A stretch of 64,000 bases of DNA from Desulfovibrio sp. (lineage in GTDB: Bacteria; Desulfobacterota; Desulfovibrionia; Desulfovibrionales; Desulfovibrionaceae): contig NZ_JAVESS010000015.1 in assembly GCF_034006445.1 (NCBI RefSeq), positions 1-64,000 of the forward strand, read 5' to 3'. Made by a program: the position numbers and the translations under genes. How positions within the stretch are numbered: the stretch's first letter is position 1; each line of letters opens with the position of its first letter. Shown here in pieces: positions 26,889-35,758 of the stretch. The notes beneath the pieces were generated by a model. It had not been told where the DNA came from. It saw nothing but the letters and a program-made list of their open reading frames with translations, and made no database searches.

Positions 26889-27452
26889 ATGAGCAAGCAG
26901 ATTGGATATGTCCGTGTCAGCAGCATTGACCAGAACACAGGCCGCCAGCTTGAAGGCATTACCTTGGACAAGGTCTTCACCGACAAAGCCAGCGGCAAGA
27001 GCAGGCAGCGCCCGCAACTAGAGGCTTGCTTAGAATATCTGCGCGACGGTGACACTCTGCATGTCCACAGCATTGACCGCCTGGCCCGCAACCTTCAGGA
27101 TCTGCTTACGCTGATTTCTGACTTAACCAGCCGGGCAGTGACGGTGCAGTTCCACAAGGAAGGCTTGATTTTTACCGGAGAGGATAGCCCCTTTCAGCGC
27201 CTCCAACTGCAGATCATCGGCAGCGTGGCTGAATTTGAACGGGCCATGATTCGGGAGCGCCAGCGCGAAGGCATCGCACTGGCAAAGAAGGAAGGCAAAT
27301 ATAAGGGGCGCAAGGCAGCTTTAACCCCCATCCAGGTGGAAGAGGCCCGCGCGCAGATCAATGCTGGCGCAAAGGTCGCTCAAGTTGCGCGAGAGTTTGG
27401 CGTATCTCGACAAACGCTCTATACCGCCTTAGATCGCAAGCAAGTATATTGA
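26889..27452 (+). CDS. Serine recombinase (resolvase/invertase family)
   Basis: The 187-aa protein has the full Tn3/Hin layout. The N-terminal catalytic domain carries IGYVRVSSIDQNTGRQL (catalytic Ser11), SIDRLARN and GSVAEFERAMIRERQREG, followed by the E helix. The C-terminal HTH is VAQVAREFGVSRQTLYTAL. There is no neighbouring transposase or obvious invertible segment. It may resolve element dimers or act on the inverted repeat at its own promoter. Confidence 0.92.
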   Translation: MSKQIGYVRVSSIDQNTGRQLEGITLDKVFTDKASGKSRQRPQLEACLEYLRDGDTLHVHSIDRLARNLQDLLTLISDLTSRAVTVQFHKEGLIFTGEDSPFQRLQLQIIGSVAEFERAMIRERQREGIALAKKEGKYKGRKAALTPIQVEEARAQINAGAKVAQVAREFGVSRQTLYTALDRKQVY

Positions 27453-27648
27453 TACAACGAAGGTACTCGTGTAACTGACGGAGTTGCATTAATGAGCAAC
27501 AGATAATAAAAACGGAATTAAGAAGTCGATAAAATTGAGTAAATTGCGTTACATGTGCTTAATTAGTGCAATTACGTTAGACGATAACTAGCGATGTTAT
27601 TCGGATATTTTCGAAAGCACACATCTTCTGCAAGCAGAGAGGTTGCAA

Positions 27649-29208
27649 ATGGATTTAGCCTCATTAGTAAAAGATTTTAGCACAACCCCCTTTCTTTTTG
27701 TTGGGTCTGGGTTTTCCAGAAGATACTATGGCCTTCCTGACTGGACAGGCCTTTTACAAGTTTTTGTCCACAGAATGAGCCAAGATGAATTTGCCTTCAG
27801 CAAATACTTGAGCCTGGCAGATGAAACTATAAACTCTGGAACGGCAGGAATTCGCCTTGCCGTTGCTGCGGAGCTCATCAAGCAAGATTTTGATAAGCGT
27901 TGGTTTGAAGATCCTGATTTCCGCAAGGCAAGCGATCCTTACAAAGAATTCGTTAAGAAAGGACAATCCCCTTTCAAGGTTGAGCTCGCCGAATATATCG
28001 ATCAACATTCAGTTCCCGTCGAAGCTATGCGAGACGAACTGGCAAAACTAAAAAAGCTTTCCTGCCGCAGCTTGGCTGGCATAATTACCACCAACTATGA
28101 CCGCCTTCTTGAATCGGAAATGGAAGATTATAAGACATTTGTGGGGCAAGAAGAACTTGTTTTTTCCGCACTCCAGGGATGGGCAGAAATTTATAAGATA
28201 CATGGCTCTGTTACTAACCCCGACAGCATTATTATAACGAGCAAAGACTACAATGAATTTAAGGAATATAGTCCTTATCTTGCAGCAAAACTTATGACAA
28301 TATTCATGGAGTACCCAATTATATTCATTGGATACTCAATAAACGATCCCAATATACGCATTATACTGGAAGAGCTTGGCAAATGCCTCTCGAAAGAAAA
28401 TCTCCAGAAACTTCAGCGTCGTTTTATTTATGTAGAGCATAAAGCTGGGCAACAGCACATTGAATTTTTTGAGCATTCTGTAGTAATTCAAGATGACTAT
28501 ATTCATATGACAGGCATAAGAACTGACAATTTTATGGCTATTTACGATGCTCTCAGCGAAAAGCGAGCCTCTCTACCTGCTAAGTTTATTCGTATGTTCA
28601 AACAAGAATTTTATAACTTCGCACTAACCAACGAGCCTAATGCCAGAATACGGGTGGCGAATATTGATGATGATCGCATCAAAGATGAAGATCTCATGAT
28701 CGCGATTGGAAAGCCCTCGGAATTTGGTGTACGGGGATTGTCTGGCATGGAAACGAAAGAATGGTATCAGCATGTTATCTTGCATGATTTAGAATTTTCT
28801 GCAGACGACATATTGACCTATGCATTTCCTGCCTTGCAAAGGACAAACATTGTCCTCCCCTTAAACATGCTACTTAATGAGGCCAATAAGCCATATCCAG
28901 ATTGTGAAGCAAAAAGATGTGCAAGTTTTGATTCTATGCTCAATTCTAATTATAGAAAGGGACGAAACAGGGTCATAGCAGCACGAAGCATAAATGGAAT
29001 AATTCATAATCATAACAACAATACGCACAATATACTCTATGAAATTCCATACCTTCAAGAACAAGAAATTGATATTAACGAATTGGAGGCATACTTGAGA
29101 GAATTATACTCGCAAAACGATCTTTATGACAGACTAGACAGCCATGAAAAATCAAATTTACATCGTGTCGTTAGAATATTTGATTATCTCAAGTATGGAA
29201 GACCGTAA
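27649..29208 (+). CDS. SIR2-domain protein, candidate NAD-depleting phage defence
   Basis: The 519-aa AT-rich gene encodes a SIR2-like NAD-binding domain in the first about 290 residues: GSGFSRRY (19-26), TTNYDRLLE (147-155), the catalytic His in KIHGS (H185) and FIGYSINDPN (226-235). The C-terminal 230 residues match nothing I know and may be a sensor. SIR2 domains of this class (Thoeris ThsA, DSR) hydrolyse NAD upon infection and stop phage growth. ATG at 27649 follows GAGAGG. It is the last gene before the right att, the usual cargo position. Confidence 0.82.
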   Translation: MDLASLVKDFSTTPFLFVGSGFSRRYYGLPDWTGLLQVFVHRMSQDEFAFSKYLSLADETINSGTAGIRLAVAAELIKQDFDKRWFEDPDFRKASDPYKEFVKKGQSPFKVELAEYIDQHSVPVEAMRDELAKLKKLSCRSLAGIITTNYDRLLESEMEDYKTFVGQEELVFSALQGWAEIYKIHGSVTNPDSIIITSKDYNEFKEYSPYLAAKLMTIFMEYPIIFIGYSINDPNIRIILEELGKCLSKENLQKLQRRFIYVEHKAGQQHIEFFEHSVVIQDDYIHMTGIRTDNFMAIYDALSEKRASLPAKFIRMFKQEFYNFALTNEPNARIRVANIDDDRIKDEDLMIAIGKPSEFGVRGLSGMETKEWYQHVILHDLEFSADDILTYAFPALQRTNIVLPLNMLLNEANKPYPDCEAKRCASFDSMLNSNYRKGRNRVIAARSINGIIHNHNNNTHNILYEIPYLQEQEIDINELEAYLRELYSQNDLYDRLDSHEKSNLHRVVRIFDYLKYGRP

Positions 29209-29259
29209 AAAGCCTTGGCTTAGTGGATACTATCTATCCACAAAAAACCAAGGCTTTTT
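29207..29259 (+). terminator. Terminator after the SIR2 gene
   Basis: The inverted arms AAAAAGCCTTGG and CCAAGGCTTTTT overlap and follow the SIR2 stop codon. The loop itself contains a GTGGATA/TATCCAC hairpin. The symmetric A and T runs could make it work in both directions. Confidence 0.75.
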
Positions 29260-29725
29260 ACATACCATTATCTGATTAGGTGAGAGGTACACAAAATACG
29301 CAGTCCACTCAACAGTAGACACCTCGGATCCGGTACCTGCCGAAAAAATAGGTGAAAAATGAATTTTGTCAACTATCGGGATCCCAACGCGCTCTCAGAT
29401 TTACAAAAGCTGCATAACGGCTTGTAACTTTGCAAGAATATTGTAATAGTAGCTACTTTTTGCTGATAATTTGCAATTTTTTTTAACGAGCAAAAATGAG
29501 ATCGGTAAGTTAGGTTTCATTTTTTCAAATTTGACAATTTGCAATTATTCTTAAGATTCCACGCATTCTGCGGACTGGGGCGGCCCCACCCGTTATTATC
29601 TTGCCTGGCAGAATTGATTTTAGCACCACCATTACACTATTTTCATGCGGGGGTATTTTGGGGGGTATAAAGTATTTTTATAAAAATTTTATATAACTAT
29701 TATCAAGCAATACATATAAAAACTA
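29260..29725. other. Gene-free AT-rich right end of the element
   Basis: I see no gene here. GGGGGTAT at 29649-29656 and GGGGGGTATA at 29660-29669 are inverse copies of the ATACCCCC words near the integrase, so they are candidate right-arm integrase sites. The remainder is AT-rich with poly-T runs. Confidence 0.5.
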
Positions 29726-29810
29726 AGTCTCCCCTTCGCACCATCTTGAACTCCAAGAGAGTTCAAAGAAGCCCGCTAAGCTAACAGCTTGGCGGGCTTT
29801 CTGCTTTTTT
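29726..29810. repeat. Right attachment-site repeat and flanking relic
   Basis: This is a near-perfect copy of 13812-13896, with one G missing in CTTCGGC and one T-to-C change. Beyond it, 29840-29880 (GACATGCCCCAGTATCGGTG, then GGGGGATAGCTCTGGGGG) resembles the sequence next to the left att at 13928-13960. This suggests a remnant of an earlier integration at the same tRNA. Confidence 0.8.
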
Positions 29811-29926
29811 AGCATCCTGCTATGGCTAGCGACGAACTCTGACATGCCCCAGTATCGGTGGGGGATAGCTCTGGGGGGGGGCATTACATAATCACTGGTT
29901 TTAACCTCTTGCTTGTGGCAAAAAAG

Positions 29927-31006
29927 CTACGTCTCCAGCGTCTTTTTCAGTATCTGCGCCGTTGTTTCCGCAGATCTTGCCCAAGAGAAGTGTCGTGCAT
30001 GCGCACGTCCCGCTTCACCGCGTTGCTGCCGTTCATGGGCGGAAAGAGCAAGCGTTTCCAGCATGGCTTGCGCAAGTTGTTCTTCGTTGTTCGGCGAGAA
30101 ATACTGGGCATGCTCGTCGCACACTTCGCGCACGGGAGGGATGTCGGACGCTATCACAGGTACGCCGGCAGCAAGCGCTTCAAGAGGAGGCAAGCCGAAA
30201 CCTTCATAGCGTGAGGGGAAAGCCAGGGCCGTGGCGCCGTGCATCAGGCGCATCAGTTCGGCCTGCTCCACTGCGCCGGTAAAGCGGATGCGGCCAGGGC
30301 AAATGGCAGCGAGTGTTTCCGTGGATGCCTCCGCGCTGCGGAAGCCGTTGTGTTCGCCCGCCAGTACGAGATCCGTTGTGCATTTTTTTGCAATTTTCGC
30401 GAAAGATCGGCACAGCAACGGAATGTTTTTGTGCGGCTTGATGTTGCCGATTGCCAAGAAATATGGGGGGCGGGCAGGTTCATATGCCGGAGGGAGCTTG
30501 AACCAGTCCTGATCTATCCCGTTGTGCGTTATGGTCATGCCTCCCCGTGGCGTGCCGACCAGCCGCAGAAATTCCTGCCGTGAAAACTCTGAAACAAAAA
30601 GAAGTTCTGCCGCCTTGCGCCGCACAATCTGGAACATGAGGCGGGCGTATACTTTCTGGATGCCTGTGAACAGATCCGGCAGGGCCAGGTGGGCCACATC
30701 GTGTATAGTTGTCACCAAAGGGATGCGCGTCAGCAGCGGCACAGGATAGTGCGGCAGCCACAGGGCATCACAGCCGCGCAGCAAGGGCGGCATGCGCAAC
30801 TGCTCGGCAATACTGTAGATGGGCGCGTCAAATGGGACAGCCTCCCAGGAAATGCCATCTGGCACAGGGAACGCGCCGTCATATCCCAGCAGGCGAAAGC
30901 GGGCGACATCGGCCAGCAACTCCATGCAAAGGGGGGCAAGATTGCGCAGATATACCCCGATGCCCGACATGCGGGCCATGCGGCAATCAATGGCCAGAGT
31001 TTTCAT
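29927..31006 (-). CDS. Glycosyltransferase family 4
   Basis: The 359-aa GT-B protein begins MKTLAIDCRMARMSGIGVYLRNL. The C-terminal donor domain has FLAIGNIKPHKN, then FPSRYEGFGLPPLEALAAGV and the ExFG-type E..P motif. It probably adds a sugar to the surface polysaccharide using a nucleotide-sugar donor at the cytoplasmic membrane face. It is the last gene of the minus-strand operon and overlaps the upstream gene by 20 bases. Its stop is about 120 bases from the right att copy. Confidence 0.9.
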   Translation of the reverse strand: MKTLAIDCRMARMSGIGVYLRNLAPLCMELLADVARFRLLGYDGAFPVPDGISWEAVPFDAPIYSIAEQLRMPPLLRGCDALWLPHYPVPLLTRIPLVTTIHDVAHLALPDLFTGIQKVYARLMFQIVRRKAAELLFVSEFSRQEFLRLVGTPRGGMTITHNGIDQDWFKLPPAYEPARPPYFLAIGNIKPHKNIPLLCRSFAKIAKKCTTDLVLAGEHNGFRSAEASTETLAAICPGRIRFTGAVEQAELMRLMHGATALAFPSRYEGFGLPPLEALAAGVPVIASDIPPVREVCDEHAQYFSPNNEEQLAQAMLETLALSAHERQQRGEAGRAHARHFSWARSAETTAQILKKTLET

Positions 31007-32063
31007 GAGTATCCCGCAAGGCAGGAAAAAGGTGGTCGGGTTTGCCCATACGGCCGCGCAATCCGTCCCAGGCCGCCCGGAAGATCAGGGGAATGCGGTT
31101 CGCCTGGCCCCGCCGGACACGATTAAGTATGACGCCCAGATAACTCAGCAACACCAGAGGCAATGCCCAGGGATAATGCTTGCGCATCATGTACACGCGG
31201 TTGCGCAGGCTAAGGTAGTCCACCCATGCGGGGCGACGGAATTTCCTGCCTTCGGCAGCGCTCTCGGCCCCGGTGCTGCCGCCCTCTTTATGGTAAACTA
31301 CGCTTTCGGGAGCCCAGGCAAAATTGAAGCCCGCTTTGCGCACACGAATGCAAAACTCCGTTTCTTCACCGTAGAGAAAAAAGGCTTCATCCAGATAGCC
31401 TGTTTGCACTAGTGTTGCACGCCGGATGAACATGGACGCGCCGATGATGTCATCAAGCTGCTGTTCGACGCGGTGCTGCGGCCATTGGCGCAAGGCTTCA
31501 GGCAGTTCCATGCCGCCACCGAAGGAGTGCGTTGTCCCCAGCAGGCTGTTCAGCCTGCCGCCAGCCAGAGTCTGGACCGTGCTTCTGTTATGCGCATAGA
31601 TAAGGGTTGATCCCACAATGCCGGGCTGCGGATCCGCAGACATTCGCTGGCACAGGGCATTCAGGGCATCCGGTTCAGGATCGGTATCATTATTGAGCAG
31701 CCAGACGGCCTTACATTCACTGTCTTGCAGGGCCAGCCGAATGGCTGCATTATTGCCGGCAGAAAAGCCATCATTGGTGGATCGGGCGAGAAGGATGCGC
31801 GTTGCGCTGGTTGGCAGTAAGGGGGCGTGGGCGGGCTCTTCCCGAAGCAGTACGGGCTCGGTACTGGTTTGCCATGCAGCCATAATCCGTTTCACCGAAT
31901 CGTCAGGGGAAGAATTGTCAATGACGATGATTTTCCCCGGTTGGACAGGCATGGCCGCCAAGGCGCGCAGGCAGGCGATGGTATCGGGTGCGTTGCGGTA
32001 ATTCAGCAGAATTACGGCACAATGCGCGGCGGTGCATGCGGGACATGGGTGGGGCATCAGCAT
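30987..32063 (-). CDS. Glycosyltransferase family 2, rhamnosyltransferase-like
   Basis: The protein is about 358 aa with a GT-A fold: CAVILLNYRNAPDTIACLRAL, VIDNSSPDDS and the acidic WLLNNDTDPEPDAL motif. A C-terminal hydrophobic segment (LPLVLLSYLGVILNRV) is typical of rhamnosyl- and polyprenyl-linked GT2 enzymes. A longer frame begins at 32102, but ATG at 32063 overlaps the upstream stop, as elsewhere in this operon. The exact start is uncertain. Confidence 0.85.
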   Translation of the reverse strand: MLMPHPCPACTAAHCAVILLNYRNAPDTIACLRALAAMPVQPGKIIVIDNSSPDDSVKRIMAAWQTSTEPVLLREEPAHAPLLPTSATRILLARSTNDGFSAGNNAAIRLALQDSECKAVWLLNNDTDPEPDALNALCQRMSADPQPGIVGSTLIYAHNRSTVQTLAGGRLNSLLGTTHSFGGGMELPEALRQWPQHRVEQQLDDIIGASMFIRRATLVQTGYLDEAFFLYGEETEFCIRVRKAGFNFAWAPESVVYHKEGGSTGAESAAEGRKFRRPAWVDYLSLRNRVYMMRKHYPWALPLVLLSYLGVILNRVRRGQANRIPLIFRAAWDGLRGRMGKPDHLFPALRDTHENSGH

Positions 32064-32908
32064 CGCCCTAAAAGTTTTTTTATGCACTGACGTAATGACC
32101 ACTCCATACGGAATAACGGCGCGCAGATTTTCCAGCTAAAAAGGCATTCCCTGCGGGCACGGTCATTTTGCAGGACGGCGATTCTTTGCCGCAGCACGCC
32201 GGAATGTCGGGAAAAAATATCTGCACAGGTGTCATGCACCATTGCAAGGGCGCGGAGATGTTTGTTCTCTGGAGCAAGTTGCGCGGTGCGCGACCCTCTT
32301 TTGATACGATAATAAAACAACTCTTCCTTTAATTGCTGCACCTGCGCGCCTTGATCTGTAAGCCGTAGCCAGAAGGCATAATCTTCAAGCCCCAAAGTCA
32401 GGGTTTCGTCATAGCCGCCAACCCTGATCCAGTCCGATTTACGGAACAAAGCCGTTGCAAAAATTATATTGCCGCAAAGAAGCTCATCAAAGCTGTACGG
32501 GAGAAGGCTCCAGGGGCCTGACTTCAAGCCAAAGAAGCGGGCGTGACAATAACAGATGCCGACAGCCGGGTTTGCATCCAGAACTGCGACCGCCTTGCTG
32601 ATATATGAGGGCGCGATGGTGTCATCGGCATCCAGGGGGAGAATATAGTCACCGGTGGCGGCAGCAATGCCTGCATTGCGCGCGGCCGAAGGGCCTTTTT
32701 TACCCAGGGGTGTTTGAAGAACCGTTATGCCCTGATTCTGCAAATTTTCGTATACAGCCAATGTGTGTCGATCAGTGGAATGATCATCCACCACGATAAT
32801 TTCAATTGACGGATGTGTCTGGGCCTGGGCAGCAGCTATGGCCTCCAGCAAATATTGGCCATCATTGTAGCAGGGGATGACTATAGTGACCCGTGATGAC
32901 GTGCTCAT
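32057..32908 (-). CDS. Glycosyltransferase family 2
   Basis: The 283-aa protein has a GT-A N-terminal domain: VTIVIPCYNDGQYLLEAI, EIIVVDDHSTD, AARNAGIAAATGDYILPLDADD and the acceptor-side GLEDYAFWLRL. It overlaps the neighbouring glycosyltransferase genes by a few bases on each side. Donor and acceptor cannot be told from sequence alone. Confidence 0.88.
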   Translation of the reverse strand: MSTSSRVTIVIPCYNDGQYLLEAIAAAQAQTHPSIEIIVVDDHSTDRHTLAVYENLQNQGITVLQTPLGKKGPSAARNAGIAAATGDYILPLDADDTIAPSYISKAVAVLDANPAVGICYCHARFFGLKSGPWSLLPYSFDELLCGNIIFATALFRKSDWIRVGGYDETLTLGLEDYAFWLRLTDQGAQVQQLKEELFYYRIKRGSRTAQLAPENKHLRALAMVHDTCADIFSRHSGVLRQRIAVLQNDRARRECLFSWKICAPLFRMEWSLRQCIKKLLGRC

Positions 32909-33747
32909 AGCCCCGTCCAGGCCGATGGCAGGCCCCGCCAGCGTCTGAGCGTGTCTAAAACCTCAGGGGCGTTTTGCGGTCCCACAATTTTACATACGCT
33001 CCACAGAAGGTAACCTTTCAGCAAGCCCATGCAGCGAGAGGGCGTCCAGATGCCAGAAAAATAACGGGCAGCAACCCTGGTGTTTTCCCACCGAACACGA
33101 AGCACATGCTGCGGAGAATCAGAAACACCGCCGCGGCGCATTCGTGTGATAGGGATGGGGATGCTGTTGGACCCGTTTTCGCTTGTCCATGTGTGGCAGA
33201 CAAAATCGTAGTCAGCCGCAATGCGTAAGGATGTATCAAACGACCTTGTGGTAAAGAGTGTGCGGCGATGCCAAAGCCCCGGATGTGGAAAAGGCATGCC
33301 CCCCCGCATCAGATTCTCTGCTCCTGCAGGAATATAGGGTACGTGTGCCACAACTGCGTCATCGCGGCCCACAAGGTCAACTCCGCCACCGGCGTAGAGG
33401 GATGTTTCTGGCAGGCTGCTCAGAAACAAATGGCACTGCTCCAGAACAGTGGCGCCAGCCAGTTCGTCATCAGCCCCCAAAAACAGCACCCACTCGCCTT
33501 GAACACGCGCCAGCGCCTTGTTCCATGCGTCATAAATGCCCGAGTCCGGTTCGCTGGCGAGCGACAGGGCAGGTAGCTTGCCTCTGTAGGATTCGGCAAT
33601 GGCCACGGTGTCGTCCGTGGACGCGCCGTCCTGAATGATAAGCTCAAAGTCGCTGCTCGTCTGCCCGGCCAGCGAATCCAGCAGGCGCGGCAGCGTGTCG
33701 GCGGCATTGTAGGTGGCAGTGATAATGGTGAAGAAAGGTTCTCGCAT
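32905..33747 (-). CDS. Glycosyltransferase family 2 (WcaA/colanic-acid-type)
   Basis: The 280-aa protein begins FFTIITATYNAADTLPRLLDSL and has LIIQDGASTDDTVAI, SEPDSGIYDAWNKAL and LFLGADDELA, as in WcaE/WcaA-type enzymes. FPHPGLWHRR and ADYDFVCH follow. It overlaps the gene on its 3' side by four bases. Confidence 0.87.
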   Translation of the reverse strand: MREPFFTIITATYNAADTLPRLLDSLAGQTSSDFELIIQDGASTDDTVAIAESYRGKLPALSLASEPDSGIYDAWNKALARVQGEWVLFLGADDELAGATVLEQCHLFLSSLPETSLYAGGGVDLVGRDDAVVAHVPYIPAGAENLMRGGMPFPHPGLWHRRTLFTTRSFDTSLRIAADYDFVCHTWTSENGSNSIPIPITRMRRGGVSDSPQHVLRVRWENTRVAARYFSGIWTPSRCMGLLKGYLLWSVCKIVGPQNAPEVLDTLRRWRGLPSAWTGL

Positions 33748-33753
33748 GCAAGG

Positions 33754-34704
33754 TCAACCTTTATTCCCTTTTAAAAAACGTAATAGACTCTGACAAGCAG
33801 TAACAAAAGACCGTAACCCAAGACTCAGCAAAAATAACCGTATTTTCGTTTTGCATCCAAACCTAGCGCTGAGTGGCACTTCCATCAGGAGAAAATGGCC
33901 ATCGTCAGTGGTTGAAACGGTTAGTGCAAAAAAATTTGATGCCTTTAGAAATACATTTCGCAGATGTTTGCAGCGCGTGGCAATTGGTAAGATGTTCTCA
34001 ATTTCTTCATTGTAGGCAGAAATATTCGAGCTAAGCTGCCCTTGGCGCTTGCGAAACACACCCATATGCCAAGGCAGCTGTATATATGGCGCGTGTCTCG
34101 CCATGCGCCGCCATAGATCCCAATCTCCCGCCAACTGCAGGTTCGGGTTAATTCCGCCAACTGAATCCCAAAGGCGCTTTCGCCAAAATGTTCCTTCTTG
34201 TTGTATATATGGCCAATGTATCCCGTCGCATAGGCCATTTTGAATGAGCGCCTGCCCATACCAGTCGGAACCTTTGGGGGTAATGGTATTTCCACTCATA
34301 TCTATCACCATTGCCTGTCCGCCAACCCATTGTATCTGAGGCAGAGACTCCACCACCGTAAAGAGGTGAGCAAGGCATCCTGCATAGAGAAGATCGTCTG
34401 AGTTGATCCAGCTCATAAATGCATCTTCGGGAATACTAAGATGCGCAACGGCTAAGCTGATGGCATGATACATTCCTTTGTCGGGGTGTGAACACCAAGA
34501 AAAAATAAATGAACCATCATTACTAACATCGCGGATGTCGCTGGAAAATTTTTCAAGCTTATCTTGTGTCCCATCGCACGACATGCCATCTTGAACATGG
34601 TAATGTATTGTGTATTTGCCTCTTTGGCTAAAGACACTATACAGAGTTTCATCTATTGTTTTAACGGAGTTAAAGCTTGGCGTGATGATATATATACTTT
34701 GCAT
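33754..34704 (-). CDS. Glycosyltransferase family 2
   Basis: The 316-aa protein opens SIYIITPSFNSVKTIDETLY and contains a nucleotide-sugar-binding stretch around VQDGMSCDGT, HPDKGMYHAI and FMSWINSDDLLYAG. GDWDLWRRM follows, as in WcaA-type enzymes. It is more AT-rich than the preceding glycosyltransferases, as is its neighbour at 34.8-35.8 kb, suggesting separate acquisition. Confidence 0.82.
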   Translation of the reverse strand: MQSIYIITPSFNSVKTIDETLYSVFSQRGKYTIHYHVQDGMSCDGTQDKLEKFSSDIRDVSNDGSFIFSWCSHPDKGMYHAISLAVAHLSIPEDAFMSWINSDDLLYAGCLAHLFTVVESLPQIQWVGGQAMVIDMSGNTITPKGSDWYGQALIQNGLCDGIHWPYIQQEGTFWRKRLWDSVGGINPNLQLAGDWDLWRRMARHAPYIQLPWHMGVFRKRQGQLSSNISAYNEEIENILPIATRCKHLRNVFLKASNFFALTVSTTDDGHFLLMEVPLSARFGCKTKIRLFLLSLGLRSFVTACQSLLRFLKGNKG

Positions 34705-34777
34705 GTGGTAATATTATCTGTGTTGTTTGTGCTAGAAATATAGTGTTAAAAGTAATTGTAATAAGAGAGTTTTAATT

Positions 34778-35758
34778 CTAGAATAAGAAAAAAAGTGTAT
34801 TTTTTTTGTATTCATAAAAAACTTGCAATGCAAAGCGATATAGAGATTTTTCCCTATTCCCCCGTATCCCGTTATTGTTTTTTTCTTTTGAAATGCGCTG
34901 TGCACTCTTCATCGCAAATTTAAATTTTTGTGCGTACGCCTTAAAAAGAGAACGAAGATTTTTTGAAAAAATGTCGGTTCTGTATTCGTATAATCCCGAA
35001 ACAAACACTGGACCCCAAAGATGTTTAAAACCGTGGGCGTGATAAAAAATTATGGGTGAGCCATTTGCGTATGGGTTTGAATTGCGCCACTCAATGACTG
35101 AGCCATGCAAATTCCAGGGGGCGATACCACCTCCACCGTGTCTCATGACATGAATACCGTGAAATTGCAGTTGAAAAAAATTGAGATATTTTTGATCTGC
35201 AAATCGATCTTCGTCCAGTTTATCTTTGCACCAATTCAGGCAAGCATCGCGATACCAACGCAAACACTCTAAACCACCGCTTGTTTTGGTGAACGTAAGC
35301 CAGCTTACATTGTACAGCCCGTAACATTCTTTGTCCTTCAGGTTTGCGGCGAATCTGTGGGGAGTTATAATGACAGAAGCCTCAGGAGCTTCTTCAAAAA
35401 TTGGTTCGGGCGATGAAAAAAACATCATATCTGCATCAAGATAAGTGACTTCCTTGATGTCACTGGTTCGCGTCAACAGATGCCAAGGCAGGCACGGCGT
35501 AATGGTAAAGTAGTACTCAACCAGACTGCGCGTGGGGCGGGTTGCAGCCAGTTCCGGGTCTGCCGCTTCCAGGTCGGCCAGTCGAAGCAGCGAAACGTGA
35601 GGATAGGCGAGTTTTGTCAGCGCGGCGTAGCATTGGTCGGAAAGGCAGAGAACATGTACATGCGCGTGGGGGCAGTGTTCACGCAGGCTCTCCAGCATGA
35701 CCATGCCTCGCGGCAAGTAGTTGTGGTCAAAGTAAGTGCAAAAATGGCGGATGGTCAC
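34778..35758 (-). CDS. GT-A glycosyltransferase (GT8-like)
   Basis: The 326-aa protein has FCTYFDHNYLPRGMVMLESL and the metal-binding DxD in VTYLDADMMFFSSPEPIF. A conserved DEDRFADQKYLNFF and a late HAHGFK suggest a nucleotide-sugar transferase of the GT8/DUF type. It appears to start at GTG (35758), overlapping the epimerase stop as GTGA. The C-terminal 60 residues are basic and AT-rich. Confidence 0.75.
   Translation of the reverse strand: MTIRHFCTYFDHNYLPRGMVMLESLREHCPHAHVHVLCLSDQCYAALTKLAYPHVSLLRLADLEAADPELAATRPTRSLVEYYFTITPCLPWHLLTRTSDIKEVTYLDADMMFFSSPEPIFEEAPEASVIITPHRFAANLKDKECYGLYNVSWLTFTKTSGGLECLRWYRDACLNWCKDKLDEDRFADQKYLNFFQLQFHGIHVMRHGGGGIAPWNLHGSVIEWRNSNPYANGSPIIFYHAHGFKHLWGPVFVSGLYEYRTDIFSKNLRSLFKAYAQKFKFAMKSAQRISKEKNNNGIRGNREKSLYRFALQVFYEYKKNTLFFLF

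Larger units (their letters stand above)
13812..29810. mobile_element. Integrated element (about 16 kb) in tRNA-Leu, phage-satellite-like
   Basis: The element is bounded by direct repeats of the tRNA 3' end plus downstream sequence (13812-13896 and 29726-29810). The integrase gene is next to the left copy, as in P4-type islands. Modules are integration (integrase, AlpA relic, excisionase-like proteins), replication, a second tyrosine recombinase, an internal-virion-protein cassette, a serine recombinase and a SIR2 defence gene. Capsid, portal, terminase and tail genes are absent. Base composition varies strongly inside it, with AT-rich stretches at 15.4-16.3 and 26.7-29.7 kb. Boundaries are confident; the satellite interpretation is inference. 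Confidence 0.85.

Noticed and set aside
14167..29208. Recurring GFSD(E/Q) words in four element proteins
   Set aside because: Outside the aligned 42-residue module the word is only four or five residues long and fits a common helix-cap motif, so shared ancestry cannot be claimed.
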